DNA from: Cellvibrionales bacterium
Lineage (GTDB): Bacteria > Pseudomonadota > Gammaproteobacteria > Pseudomonadales > UBA7239
Direction: 5' to 3'
NCBI GenBank assembly: GCA_016713115.1
Contig: JADJPU010000001.1
Coordinates: 1,612,001-1,676,000, forward strand
DNA: 64,000 nucleotides
In this document: piece by piece, positions 1-8,466 of the stretch
Numbering within the stretch: position 1 is the first letter of the stretch
How the letters are laid out: every line of letters begins with the position of its first letter
Notes under the pieces: model-generated
What the model saw: the letters and a program-made list of their open reading frames with translations, nothing else
Databases searched by the model: none
What the model was told of the DNA's origin: nothing
Translations under genes and position numbers: made by a program

Positions 1-1413
1 CACGACCGCTACAAGTTGCTGATACAGAACACAGTACTGGCGGTATTGGTGGTGGCGAGCAGCGCGTTGGGCTGGCTGTTGCCACAACTCAAACTGCACG
101 ATGGTGCGAGTTGGTTTATTGCTATCGCCGAATTGGTAATGGGTGTGTTGCTGATTCGTTTGTTTGTGCTCACGCTATTTCGTGCGGTGTTGCCACGCAC
201 GGGAAACACGCCGCCGCGCATTGTGGAAGATGTGTTGGTGGTGCTGCTCTATTGCGGTTGGGGCTTGGTGCGTTTGCGTGCAACAGGCATTGATCCGGCC
301 AGTTTGTTCACCACATCTGCCATTATCACCGGCATTGTCGCGTTCTCCATGCAGGATACGCTGGGCAATATTCTTGGCGGCATCGCGCTGCAACTTGATA
401 ATTCTGTGCGGATTGATGATTGGATTAAGGTTGATACCACCAAGGGCAAAGTGATTGAAGTGCATTGGCGGCACACGGCAGTGCGCACTAATGATGGCAA
501 TGTGGTGGTGATTCCCAACAGTGTATTGGTGAAATCCAAAGTGGATGTGTTCAGCACGCCCTCGCATCCCAATTTTCGGCGCTGGGTGTATTTTCCGGTG
601 CAGTTTTCAATTCCCCCGCAGTCTGTGATTCCGATAATTGAAAAAACTATTCGTGAAGCGGATATCCCGTATGTCGCACCGCGACCTGCGCCGCAATGTG
701 TAGTAATGGATTACAAAGACGGTATAGCGCTGTATGCGTTGCGCTACTGGCTGACAGATCAGTTACACGATGACACGACAGATTCAACGGTGCGCGTACA
801 TATTTACTCTGCATTGCTACGCAATAACATGCAATTAGCGCGACCGTATTTAGATACGCATCTCACGGCGGACAGCGCTGAAAGACAAACTGCATTGCAT
901 GAACAAGAAGTGCAACAACGATTGCAGCTGTTGGCAGGTGTGGAGGCATTTTCTAGTTTGAATCAAGCCGAGTTGCGCGAATTGGCAGAGTCACTGCATG
1001 ACGCGCCGTTTATTAAAGGCGATGTGATGACCAGGCAGGGTGCAGTAGCGCATTGGTTGTATTTTTTAGTACAGGGTGAAGCCGATGTATGGCTGGAAGT
1101 GGGTAATCAACCGCGTCGTTTGTTAAACACACTACAAGTGGGCTCTGTGTTTGGTGAAATGGGTTTGCTCACCGGTGAGCCGCGCCGCACCACGGTGACG
1201 GCACGCACCGACGCACTTTGTTATCGCCTCGACAAAATAGGATTTCAAAAAATTATTCAAGCGCGTCCAGAAATTGCCGAAGAATGTGCGCGTACGATTG
1301 CTGAGCGCGAGCGGCAAATAGCACTGGCTCACGCAGAAAAAACTTCAGTCAATAGCCAAGAGCACGAAGCGCACATCTTGGCCAGCATCAAGCACTTTTT
1401 TGGTTTGGGTTAG
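1..1413 (+). CDS. MscS-family mechanosensitive channel with C-terminal cyclic-nucleotide-binding domain (5' partial)
   Basis: Inner-membrane channel of the small-conductance mechanosensitive (MscS) family fused to a cytoplasmic cNMP-binding domain. The frame is open to the left window edge: codons for HDRYK precede the first possible start, a TTG at 16. The true N terminus is therefore probably outside the window. Hydrophobic segments lie near residues 9-27, 40-60 and 76-95. They are followed by a Gly/Ala-rich pore helix (GIVAFSMQDTLGNILGG) and the MscS beta domain (RIDDWIKV). The last third has the phosphate-binding-cassette pattern FGEMGLLTGEPRRTTVTA typical of CAP/CNB folds. By family, it would release osmolytes under membrane tension, with gating tuned by a bound ligand. 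The ligand cannot be read from the sequence. It converges on the FecR-domain gene 12 bp away. Confidence 0.9.
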   Translation, partial: HDRYKLLIQNTVLAVLVVASSALGWLLPQLKLHDGASWFIAIAELVMGVLLIRLFVLTLFRAVLPRTGNTPPRIVEDVLVVLLYCGWGLVRLRATGIDPASLFTTSAIITGIVAFSMQDTLGNILGGIALQLDNSVRIDDWIKVDTTKGKVIEVHWRHTAVRTNDGNVVVIPNSVLVKSKVDVFSTPSHPNFRRWVYFPVQFSIPPQSVIPIIEKTIREADIPYVAPRPAPQCVVMDYKDGIALYALRYWLTDQLHDDTTDSTVRVHIYSALLRNNMQLARPYLDTHLTADSAERQTALHEQEVQQRLQLLAGVEAFSSLNQAELRELAESLHDAPFIKGDVMTRQGAVAHWLYFLVQGEADVWLEVGNQPRRLLNTLQVGSVFGEMGLLTGEPRRTTVTARTDALCYRLDKIGFQKIIQARPEIAEECARTIAERERQIALAHAEKTSVNSQEHEAHILASIKHFFGLG

Positions 1414-1425
1414 ATAGGCGTGCTG

Positions 1426-2094
1426 TCACAGTTCTGTTGGTGGTGTACTGCCATCCGGCCAAGTGATGGTGGCAACGGCGCGGTTTACTTTTGTTGCCGG
1501 CCAGGTTTTTACCGCTAGTGCGGATTGATTGGATTTGAGCGTGACACCTTGCCCTGGTTTTTCCAGCAACACTTTGCCGGTGGTGTTACTCACTTCCACC
1601 GCGTGTTCGCCGCTGATCAATAACACATCAACAGAATTGCCATCCAAATAGCCGCCCCAGAAATCGGTGCCACGAATACCGATGGTGCCGACAGGCGTAT
1701 CGACGCCAAAGCGAGAACCCGACGCCTCCATAATTTTTCCTGTCACGGTGCGGAACGCGCCGGTCAGCAAGACAAATGCTGCATTAGAAGGCTTTTCGGC
1801 TTTGTTTTCCCACGCAAATTGTTTGATAACAAAAGCGGTGTCTCCACCCAGTGTAGTGATGGTGCCATCGGCAAAACGCAGCTGCGCGCGCGCATCTTTG
1901 CCGGTGTGAATTTCATCACCAACCGTTAATTCTGTTTTGCGTTCAGCGGCAATGGTTTGGCCATTGCGTTGAATGTTGACCGTGCCTGCGGTGGCAAGTA
2001 CAACGCCAACTGCGGCTTCAGCTGCCGCAACACTGTGAGACAGTAGTGCAGCAAAAACTAAACTCAGCCAAGCGATAATGTTTTTCTTTTTCAT
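1426..2094 (-). CDS. periplasmic FecR-domain protein
   Basis: A 222-residue protein with a clear Sec signal peptide (MKKKNIIAWLSLVFAALLSH, cleavage probably after the VAAA stretch near residue 25) and then a FecR domain. The domain shows GDEIHTGKDARAQLRFADG, a GAFRTVTGKI strand and TPVGTIGIRGTDFWGG, as in secreted FecR-domain proteins. It lacks the cytoplasmic anti-sigma region and transmembrane helix of true FecR. No sigma factor or TonB receptor gene is nearby, so a role in iron signalling is unlikely and its function is unknown. It lies 52 bp downstream of purA on the same strand and could be read as the last gene of that unit. Confidence 0.85.
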   Translation of the reverse strand: MKKKNIIAWLSLVFAALLSHSVAAAEAAVGVVLATAGTVNIQRNGQTIAAERKTELTVGDEIHTGKDARAQLRFADGTITTLGGDTAFVIKQFAWENKAEKPSNAAFVLLTGAFRTVTGKIMEASGSRFGVDTPVGTIGIRGTDFWGGYLDGNSVDVLLISGEHAVEVSNTTGKVLLEKPGQGVTLKSNQSALAVKTWPATKVNRAVATITWPDGSTPPTEL

Positions 2095-2146
2095 GGTGCG
2101 ATCCCTGCTTCATGTGATGAAAAAATATGACGAAAACTATACGCAA

Positions 2147-3466
2147 TTAGGTGAACGCGTGCCGCAACACGATGGTTTCTACACGATCGGGGCCAGTGGA
2201 AATAATATCAATCGGCGCACCGCTCAAAACTTCTAAGCGCTTGATGTAATCGCGCGCTGCTTGTGGCAATTCGGCAAGCGTTTTTGCGCCGACAGTGGAT
2301 TCGCTCCAACCAGGCATTTCTTCGTATACCGGCACGAGGTCTTCATAATCGTCGCTGTGGCTCGGTGAAACGGGCTTGCCGTTTTTGTCTTGGTAGGCCG
2401 TGCAGATTTTTACGGTTTGCAAACCATCAAGCACATCGAGTTTGGTCAAACATAAACCGGAGATGCTGTTGATCTGCACAGATTTACGCACTGCTACGGC
2501 ATCAAACCAACCGCAGCGACGCTGGCGACCCGTGGTAGCGCCAAATTCGTGGCCGACGGTGCCGAGATGTTTGCCAATGGCGTCACCTTTGTCGTTTGCG
2601 GCGTCATAAGGCAGCTCGGTGGGGAAGGGGCCAGAACCCACACGCGTGGTGTAAGCCTTGGTGATGCCCAATACATAATTCAGATACAGCGGGCCGAAAC
2701 CGGAGCCAGTGGCGGTGCCACCGGCGGTGGTGTTGGACGAAGTGACGAAAGGATAAGTGCCGTGGTCGATATCGAGCAGTGAACCCTGCGCACCTTCAAA
2801 CAAAATATTGGCACCGCGTTCGCGCGCTTCGTGCAACAGAGCAGTGACATCAGCCATCATCGGCAAAATTTGTCGTCCTTGCTCCAGCACGGCATCCAGT
2901 GTGGTTTGAAAATCGACAGCGGCAACTTTGAAATAATTGGTCAAAATAAAATTGTGGTATTCCATTACTTCGCGCAATTTTTCTGCGAATTGTTTTTCAT
3001 TGCGTAAATCGCCGAGGCGCAAACCGCGACGCGCGACTTTGTCTTCGTACGCCGGGCCGATGCCGCGACCGGTGGTGCCAATTTTCGCGCTGCCTTTGGC
3101 CGCTTCGCGCGCCTGATCCAGCGCCACATGGTGCGGCAGAATTAACGGGCAGGCTGGCGACAAGCGCAAGCGTTCGCGTACCGGCACGCCGTTGGTTTCC
3201 AAGCTATGAATTTCTTTCAACAGCGCATCGGGGGCGAGCACCACGCCGTTGCCGATCAAGCACAGCACATTTTTACGCAACACGCCGGATGGTACGAGGT
3301 GCAATACCGTTTTTTTGCCGTCGATCACCAGGGTGTGACCAGCGTTATGACCGCCTTGGAAACGCGCGACTAATTCCGCTTGGTCGGTTAATAAGTCAAC
3401 AATTTTCCCTTTGCCTTCGTCGCCCCACTGGGTGCCTAACACAACGATACTTTTGCTGGCTTGCAT
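2147..3466 (-). CDS. purA: adenylosuccinate synthetase
   Basis: Cytoplasmic enzyme that condenses IMP and aspartate, using GTP, to adenylosuccinate in AMP synthesis. The 439 residues (E. coli has 432) show the GDEGKGKIVDLL P-loop, GGHNAGHT, TTGRGIGPAYEDK, the GTYPFVTSSNTTAGG segment and TTGRQRRCGWFDAV, all family signatures. The ATG at 3466 (MQASKSIVVLGTQWGDEGKG) is the natural start. The frame stays open upstream to 3619, but that extension is not conserved-looking and runs into the end of hisZ. Gene order hisZ-purA on the minus strand matches Pseudomonas. Confidence 0.97.
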   Translation of the reverse strand: MQASKSIVVLGTQWGDEGKGKIVDLLTDQAELVARFQGGHNAGHTLVIDGKKTVLHLVPSGVLRKNVLCLIGNGVVLAPDALLKEIHSLETNGVPVRERLRLSPACPLILPHHVALDQAREAAKGSAKIGTTGRGIGPAYEDKVARRGLRLGDLRNEKQFAEKLREVMEYHNFILTNYFKVAAVDFQTTLDAVLEQGRQILPMMADVTALLHEARERGANILFEGAQGSLLDIDHGTYPFVTSSNTTAGGTATGSGFGPLYLNYVLGITKAYTTRVGSGPFPTELPYDAANDKGDAIGKHLGTVGHEFGATTGRQRRCGWFDAVAVRKSVQINSISGLCLTKLDVLDGLQTVKICTAYQDKNGKPVSPSHSDDYEDLVPVYEEMPGWSESTVGAKTLAELPQAARDYIKRLEVLSGAPIDIISTGPDRVETIVLRHAFT

Positions 3467-3530
3467 GCTATTCACGGTTTCACTGGCTCCACAATTTCGG
3501 ATGAAAATTAAAAATAAACGGAATAAAAAA

Positions 3531-4703
3531 TTACAAATTTTTGACGGTATATCCTTCGCCATCGCGCACCAGCTCGCGCGTGCAAGCAGGGTCTCGTGTT
3601 TCGCTGCTGGTGGCCGCAATCACGCATTCACCGGCGTTGCGCAACGCGCAGATCGCCTGCCACTGTGCGGCAGAGCCGTCGAGAGCTGCGTGAATGGTAG
3701 ATGTTACAGGCACATCAATCGCGCCCAACTGCATGAGCTGTTTTAAGTCGGCACTGAAGCCACTGGCTGGACGCGCGCGACCAAAAGCAGCACCAAAATT
3801 ATCGTAGCGGCCGCCGTTGGCAATGGCTGTGCCGGCACCAGCAACAAACAGCGCAAACACTACGCCGGTGTGGTAGTGGTAGCCGCGCAATTCAGAGAGA
3901 TCAAAATACAGCGTCACTTCTGGTGTGCGCTGTTGGATGCAGGCGGCGATGTCGGCCAATTCTTGAATGGCGTCGCGCACGGCAGCGGGCGCCGCACTCG
4001 CGATGTTGGCAGCGTGCGTTAATACAGTGGCATTGCCCTTCCAATTGGGCAGCTCCAGCAGTAGTGCAGCGGCCGCTGGGAGTGACACCTGTTCTGCGAC
4101 GAATGCCTGCAATTCGGTGTTGGCTTTGCGCTGCAAAATATCGAACAAGGTTTGTTCTTGCTCGCTGTTCAGCGCTGCCCATGCGGTCAGGCCGCGCACA
4201 ATATCGACATGCCCTAAATCCAGCGTAATGTTTTGAATGCCCGCGACGCGTGCAGTTTCCAACATCAAACCGATCACTTCGCAATCAGCGGCAACACCGT
4301 TGCTGCCGTACAGCTCACAGCCAATTTGGATGGGTGAGCGCGAGGCGAGTGCCGTTTTAGGGCGAGCATGCAGGACGCTGCCGGCGTAGCAGAGGCGGGT
4401 AGCACCTTCACGAGCATAACCGTGCGCATCAATGCGGGCGGCCTGCGGTGTGATGTCGGCGCGCACGCCCATCAAGCGACCGGAGAGTTGGTCCGTGACT
4501 TTGCAGGTTTGCAGGTCTAAATCATGGGTGCCGCTGACCAGCAATGAATCGGTAAATTCCACCAAGGGTGGGATAACAAGGGCGTAACCCCAGCGGCGAT
4601 ACAGCTTGAGCAGTTGGCTGCGCAGTTGCTCTGCGCGAGCCGCTTGTGCGGGCAGCAGTTCTTCAATGCCATCGGGCAGCAACCAGCGATCAGCGATACT
4701 CAT
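3531..4703 (-). CDS. hisZ: ATP phosphoribosyltransferase regulatory subunit
   Basis: Paralog of the histidyl-tRNA synthetase catalytic core that pairs with short-form HisG in the first step of histidine synthesis. It has no tRNA-charging activity. The start MSIADRWLLPDGIEELLP (ATG at 4703) is typical of gammaproteobacterial HisZ; an in-frame TTG six codons upstream is a worse choice. The 390-residue protein carries class II synthetase-like segments, for example a motif 2-like region around TRLCYAGSVLHARP and ELRGYHYHTGVVFALFV near the C terminus. purA follows 64 bp downstream. hflX/hflK/hflC, which usually sit upstream of hisZ in related genomes, are not here; the porin lies there instead. 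Confidence 0.93.
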   Translation of the reverse strand: MSIADRWLLPDGIEELLPAQAARAEQLRSQLLKLYRRWGYALVIPPLVEFTDSLLVSGTHDLDLQTCKVTDQLSGRLMGVRADITPQAARIDAHGYAREGATRLCYAGSVLHARPKTALASRSPIQIGCELYGSNGVAADCEVIGLMLETARVAGIQNITLDLGHVDIVRGLTAWAALNSEQEQTLFDILQRKANTELQAFVAEQVSLPAAAALLLELPNWKGNATVLTHAANIASAAPAAVRDAIQELADIAACIQQRTPEVTLYFDLSELRGYHYHTGVVFALFVAGAGTAIANGGRYDNFGAAFGRARPASGFSADLKQLMQLGAIDVPVTSTIHAALDGSAAQWQAICALRNAGECVIAATSSETRDPACTRELVRDGEGYTVKNL

Positions 4704-4760
4704 GTCAAACCTGCAAGACAATCGGTTGGATAGGAGCCTAGGTCGGCCGAAGCCGGACGC

Positions 4761-4783
4761 AAAAAAACCGGGTCGCCCCGGTT
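4761..4783 (-). terminator. rho-independent terminator after the porin gene
   Basis: On the minus strand a 7-bp GC-rich stem (AACCGGG / CCCGGTT, 4766-4772 with 4777-4783, loop TCGC) runs into a seven-base T tract (complement of 4761-4767). It sits about 65 bp past the porin stop and about 60 bp before hisZ. It would separate the phosphate block from hisZ-purA. Confidence 0.85.
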
Positions 4784-4846
4784 ATTGGCGAGTAATGATA
4801 CACCATCACTCGCCGTGGTTTGCAAAAACTCAGCTGGGATAAAGCG

Positions 4847-5959
4847 TCAAAAGCTGGCTTGTACCCTGCCCATTAACACGCGTTCGTTGTCGCGGTCATC
4901 CGGCGCTGTTGCTGTGCCGCCACCGCCCCACTTGAAGTTGGTGTCGCTGTAGTCCAGTGAAACGCGCAGGATGTTGTTGGGGTACCAGTTCAAGCCAACC
5001 GCATAGTTCTGGGCCTGCTTGGCAGCGCTGGTGGCTTGAGCAAAGTTGTCATTGCCTGCCAGTGTGCCGCTGCTGTCGAGGAAGATGTTCTTGTCGAGAT
5101 CCATTTCCCCGACTCCTGCCACCACTTCCCACGCGCCCCAGTTGCCCTTCGCAGGATCAAACGGTTTGGCAGGTTTGATGCTCTTGCCGCCAGCCGCTTT
5201 TTCGCCAGTGAGGACATACGACGCGGTGATATCCCAGCCGCTGTTGTCCAAACCTGCAGTGCGTTGATCGTTAGGTGCCGCGCCGAAAACGCGCGTGACA
5301 TCCTGCTCTTCAAACACATATTCACCCGTTAAACCAAACGGACCGTTGTAGTAGGAGAACTGCGGCACCAAGCGTGTGCGCTCGCCATCGGCAAACACGG
5401 TATTGCTGCTGCTGGTGTCTTTGCGATAGCTAAAGAAAGTTTCCTGACCAAAAGTTTTGTAACCAGCCAGTGAAGTGGCACCGTTCTTGCCGCTGGCATC
5501 GGTGGTGCTCATGCCTACACCAAAACCCAATCCTTGCAGTGCGCCTGATGTATTGGCAAAAGGCGTGGCAAAAAGACGCGCGTTGATTTCTTTGTCGGTG
5601 TTGCTGTCTTCACTGCCATTCGCACTGTCGTTTGCGCCGTTAAACAAACCGATGCTGTAGTTGAGTCTTTTATCAAACAGATCGCCGGACAACTGCACGC
5701 CTTGATCGCGGGAAGGAAGAAAGTTACTGCTCAATCCCAATTCATTGAGTTTCGTATCGCTGCTGCTTTGCAAGCGGTACAGGCTCAACCCAGGCGTAAA
5801 TTTGCCCACACGGATTTTGTAAGCAGGATCGTAGTTGGCATCGATGTAAGCATCGACGAGATGACTGGAACCGCTGATGCCGTTGCCGAAGTCTGTCGTG
5901 AGTTTGAAGCCGTAGATGTCGTTGAATTTACCTTCAATCGTTGGGCGCACGCGACGCAT
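4847..5959 (-). CDS. phosphate-selective porin (OprO/OprP family), C-terminal part of a frameshifted gene
   Basis: Beta-barrel portion of an outer-membrane anion porin of the OprO/OprP type. It opens with MRRVRPTIEG, which in this family normally follows the GLIQADAR...F-L segment directly. That segment ends the upstream reading frame at 5959. The barrel continues to a final aromatic residue (GRVQASF), as expected for BAM-dependent insertion. The two frames overlap as TAATG. Adding one T to the T4 run (complement of 5961-5964) restores a continuous DNFLMRRVRP reading. On its own this piece has no signal peptide and could not reach the outer membrane. The gene lies just past phoR and behind a Pho box, consistent with phosphate uptake under starvation. 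Confidence 0.85.
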   Translation of the reverse strand: MRRVRPTIEGKFNDIYGFKLTTDFGNGISGSSHLVDAYIDANYDPAYKIRVGKFTPGLSLYRLQSSSDTKLNELGLSSNFLPSRDQGVQLSGDLFDKRLNYSIGLFNGANDSANGSEDSNTDKEINARLFATPFANTSGALQGLGFGVGMSTTDASGKNGATSLAGYKTFGQETFFSYRKDTSSSNTVFADGERTRLVPQFSYYNGPFGLTGEYVFEEQDVTRVFGAAPNDQRTAGLDNSGWDITASYVLTGEKAAGGKSIKPAKPFDPAKGNWGAWEVVAGVGEMDLDKNIFLDSSGTLAGNDNFAQATSAAKQAQNYAVGLNWYPNNILRVSLDYSDTNFKWGGGGTATAPDDRDNERVLMGRVQASF

Positions 5960-6399
5960 TAAAAGTTGTCATTGATGCTGTCAGTGCTGTCAAAGCTACG
6001 CGCGTCAGCTTGTATCAAACCGCGAAAGCGTAGCTCAAAATCACCATCGGCAGATTGCAGACCAAAACCTTTTTCACCGCCGGCTAGAATGACAGGCGCT
6101 TTCTTTTTCTCATACGCCATCATCTCTTGCTTGCGTTCCATAATGAGCAAACGCTGTTCCAGCGCCTGTGTGTCAGCGTTTTGCGCCACGGCAGGTTGTG
6201 CTGTGCTGCGTTGTGCTGCAGCCAGTTGCTGGTCTTGTTCTACCACGCGTTTTTCCAACTGTTGTACGCGTTGGGCGAGTGTGGTTAGTTGCTGTAAGAG
6301 TTCTGGCGGAACCATTACCTGTTCTGCAAATGTGTGCGTGGAAAAAACCACAGCCAGAAGCGTAACGGATAGTCTTCTAATAAAAAGCGAGTTTTGCAT
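5959..6399 (-). CDS. phosphate-selective porin (OprO/OprP family), N-terminal part of a frameshifted gene
   Basis: N-terminal part of the same porin. The ATG at 6399 has a GGAGAG site 10 bases upstream and is preferred over an in-frame TTG at 6417. Residues 1-26 are a signal peptide (SVTLLAVVFSTHTFA). A Gln/Leu-rich coiled coil follows (LLQQLTTLAQRVQQLEKRV), as in OprO/OprP, then the first barrel strand (DFELRFRGLIQADARSF). The frame stops at TAA (5961-5959) exactly where the family continues into RRVRP. This is best read as a one-base loss in a T4 run: an assembly error or a very recent mutation. Joined, the protein would be about 517 residues. Confidence 0.85.
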   Translation of the reverse strand: MQNSLFIRRLSVTLLAVVFSTHTFAEQVMVPPELLQQLTTLAQRVQQLEKRVVEQDQQLAAAQRSTAQPAVAQNADTQALEQRLLIMERKQEMMAYEKKKAPVILAGGEKGFGLQSADGDFELRFRGLIQADARSFDSTDSINDNF

Positions 6400-6447
6400 G
6401 GATTTATATCTCTCCAATCAGATGGTTTGATAAGCGTAGGTGATATG

Positions 6448-6466
6448 TGTTACAGCTTTATGACAG
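6448..6466 (-). promoter_or_regulatory. Pho box upstream of the porin
   Basis: The minus strand reads CTGTCATAAAGCTGTAACA, two direct CTGTnA-type 7-mers with a 4-base AT-rich spacer: a near-exact PhoB binding site. It begins about 50 bp upstream of the porin ATG, where an activator site replacing a -35 element would sit. It differs from the site before pstS at only two spacer positions. Confidence 0.9.
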
Positions 6467-6495
6467 TCGTCGCGCTGCTGAAATTAAAATAAGTT

Positions 6496-7767
6496 TTATG
6501 CCAATCTGCTGACAGGGAAGTGCGCGACAAAACAACTGCCTTTACCCAATTCGCTGCGGATTTCCAGTTGCCCCTGATGGCGGGTAATAGCGTGTTTGGC
6601 GATAGCCAAACCTAGGCCGGTGCCGCCGGAGTGGCGTGAGCGGCCTTTATCAACGCGATAAAAGCGCTCGGTTAATCGCGGGATATGCTCGGCGGCAATA
6701 CCTGCGCCGGTGTCTTGCACGGAAAAATCTACACCGCGAGCAGAAACATGCCAACGCAGCGTAATGGTGCCGCCTTCAGGCGTATAACGCACCGCATTGG
6801 TGACGAGATTGCCCAGTGCGCTGAACAATTCGGTTTCTGAGCCGCGCAAATTCTCGGGATCACAACCGGCGACAACAATGTGATGCTTACCTTGCGATAG
6901 TGTTTCCGCATCGCGCTGCAGTTTTTGCGTCAGGGTGGTCATATCGACCGTGGTATTTTCTGGTGGCGGCGCAGATTCGATGGTTGATAAGGTGAGCAAA
7001 TCTTGTACGATGGATTGCATGCGCTGTGATTGTTCTGCCATCAATTGCAAAAAATGATCGCGTTCTTCTGTGGTGATTTCCAGCGTTTGCAGTGTTTCTA
7101 AAAAACCAATTAAAACGGTGAGCGGTGTGCGCAATTCGTGCGAGACATTGGCGACAAAATCGCGCCGCGTTTGATCAATGCGTTCTGCTTGCGTCACATC
7201 CTTAATCTGCATCAGACGGCGACTGCCCGCGTAGGGAATGATGTGGATGGTGTAGATGCGATCGCGATATCGTTCTGGGCGCAGTGTGAGTGGCTGTGCA
7301 AAATCAGCATGTTCCAGATAGTCCACAAATTCTGGTTGGCGCACCAAGTGCAAGATGGATTGTCCGCGATCTGCTGAGAGCTGCAAACCCAATTGCATTT
7401 CAGCGGTACTGTTGCAGAAAACAACATTGTTTTGTAAGTCCAGCAATACCACGCCGTCAGCCAATGCTTGTACTGCAGAGCGCAATAAGTCGATATTTTT
7501 TTCGCGGAAGGCGATTTGCTCGCGTAAATCTTTCTCGTGGTGATACAGTCTGCCAAAAATGGTATCCCACGCACCTTTTCCTTCTAGGCTGGTGTCGATC
7601 ACAGGGTTGCGTGTCCAGCGATCTAGGCGCGTGAAATGCCAGCTTTGAAAAGCGTATAAACAAAGCAGACTCGCACATAAAAAAGCCCAGCCGTACCAAG
7701 ATGGAAAGGCCAATCCAATAACAACAGTAATCGGTGTGATAAGGAGAAGCGGAAGAGCGTGGCGCAT
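6496..7767 (-). CDS. phoR: phosphate regulon sensor histidine kinase
   Basis: Inner-membrane kinase that phosphorylates PhoB when phosphate is scarce. The 423 residues show two N-terminal hydrophobic helices (about 5-43) with almost no periplasmic loop, as in PhoR. A PAS domain follows near 90-190 (ALADGVVLLDLQNNVVFCNS). The HisKA box has the phospho-acceptor in VANVSHELRTPL (His210). The ATPase domain has NLVTNAVRYTPEGG, DTGAGI and GGTGLGLAIAKHA. It is the last kinase/regulator gene of the pst-pho run, 15 bp after phoB. Phosphate sensing in this family goes through PhoU and PstSCAB rather than a ligand domain. Confidence 0.96.
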   Translation of the reverse strand: MRHALPLLLITPITVVIGLAFPSWYGWAFLCASLLCLYAFQSWHFTRLDRWTRNPVIDTSLEGKGAWDTIFGRLYHHEKDLREQIAFREKNIDLLRSAVQALADGVVLLDLQNNVVFCNSTAEMQLGLQLSADRGQSILHLVRQPEFVDYLEHADFAQPLTLRPERYRDRIYTIHIIPYAGSRRLMQIKDVTQAERIDQTRRDFVANVSHELRTPLTVLIGFLETLQTLEITTEERDHFLQLMAEQSQRMQSIVQDLLTLSTIESAPPPENTTVDMTTLTQKLQRDAETLSQGKHHIVVAGCDPENLRGSETELFSALGNLVTNAVRYTPEGGTITLRWHVSARGVDFSVQDTGAGIAAEHIPRLTERFYRVDKGRSRHSGGTGLGLAIAKHAITRHQGQLEIRSELGKGSCFVAHFPVSRLA

Positions 7768-7782
7768 GCGGGTGAAGAAAAG

Positions 7783-8466
7783 TTAGGTCTGTTGAAAGCG
7801 ATAACCACTGCCGCGCACGGTGGTTATCCAGTTGTCGTGGCTCGTGGGTTCGAGAGCTGCGCGCAGGCGGCGAATATGCACATCAACCGTGCGCTCTTCA
7901 ATAAAAACATGATCGCCCCACACTTCATTCAGTAATTGTGTGCGGGAATAAACCCTATCGGGATGCGTCATAAAAAACAGCAATAAACGGAATTCGGTTG
8001 GCCCTAATTCAATAGCAGTTTCTCCTGCGGATAGTGTATGCGTGGCAGGGTTGATCGAAAGATTGCCGATTTCAATGCTGTCACCGGAGAGATGTGGCGT
8101 GCGACGACGCAGCAGCGCTTTGATGCGCGCTACCAATTCTTTCGGCGAAAACGGCTTGGTAATGTAATCGTCGGCGCCAGCTTCCAAACCTGAAATCTTG
8201 TCGTCTTCATGCGCGCGGGCTGTCAGCATGATGATGGGAAGGTTGCGCGTGCGCTCGTTGGCGCGAAATTTTTTGGCCAGCGCGATGCCAGAACCATCGG
8301 GAAGCATCCAGTCGAGAATTACCGCATCGGGCAGCATCTGTTGCACAGCGGTTTCTGCAATGTCGGCGCGCTCTGCTAATTGCACTTGAAAGTCGGCATG
8401 TTTGAGATGAATAGCGATCAATTCCCGAATGGCGGGCTCGTCTTCGACAACCAATATGGTCGGCAT
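7783..8466 (-). CDS. phoB: phosphate regulon response regulator
   Basis: OmpR/PhoB-class DNA-binding regulator of 227 residues. The receiver has the acidic pair (VVEDEP), the phospho-acceptor Asp52 in VILDWMLPDGSG and the conserved Lys in DDYITKPFSPKEL. The C-terminal winged helix ends with ERTVDVHIRRLRAAL and TVRGSGYRF. The start ATG overlaps the phoU stop by one base (TGATG), implying translational coupling. It should bind the two Pho boxes seen at 6448-6466 and 12902-12920. Confidence 0.97.
   Translation of the reverse strand: MPTILVVEDEPAIRELIAIHLKHADFQVQLAERADIAETAVQQMLPDAVILDWMLPDGSGIALAKKFRANERTRNLPIIMLTARAHEDDKISGLEAGADDYITKPFSPKELVARIKALLRRRTPHLSGDSIEIGNLSINPATHTLSAGETAIELGPTEFRLLLFFMTHPDRVYSRTQLLNEVWGDHVFIEERTVDVHIRRLRAALEPTSHDNWITTVRGSGYRFQQT

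Noticed and set aside
3467..3619. 51-residue N-terminal extension of PurA
   Set aside because: It overlaps the end of hisZ and is unlike any PurA N terminus; MQASKSIVVLGTQWGDEGKG starts correctly at 3466.
5955..5970. Programmed -1 frameshift in the porin
   Set aside because: The site AACTTTTAA would require slipping from TTT to CTT, there is no heptamer of the X-XXY-YYZ kind, and no need for two products is known in this family.
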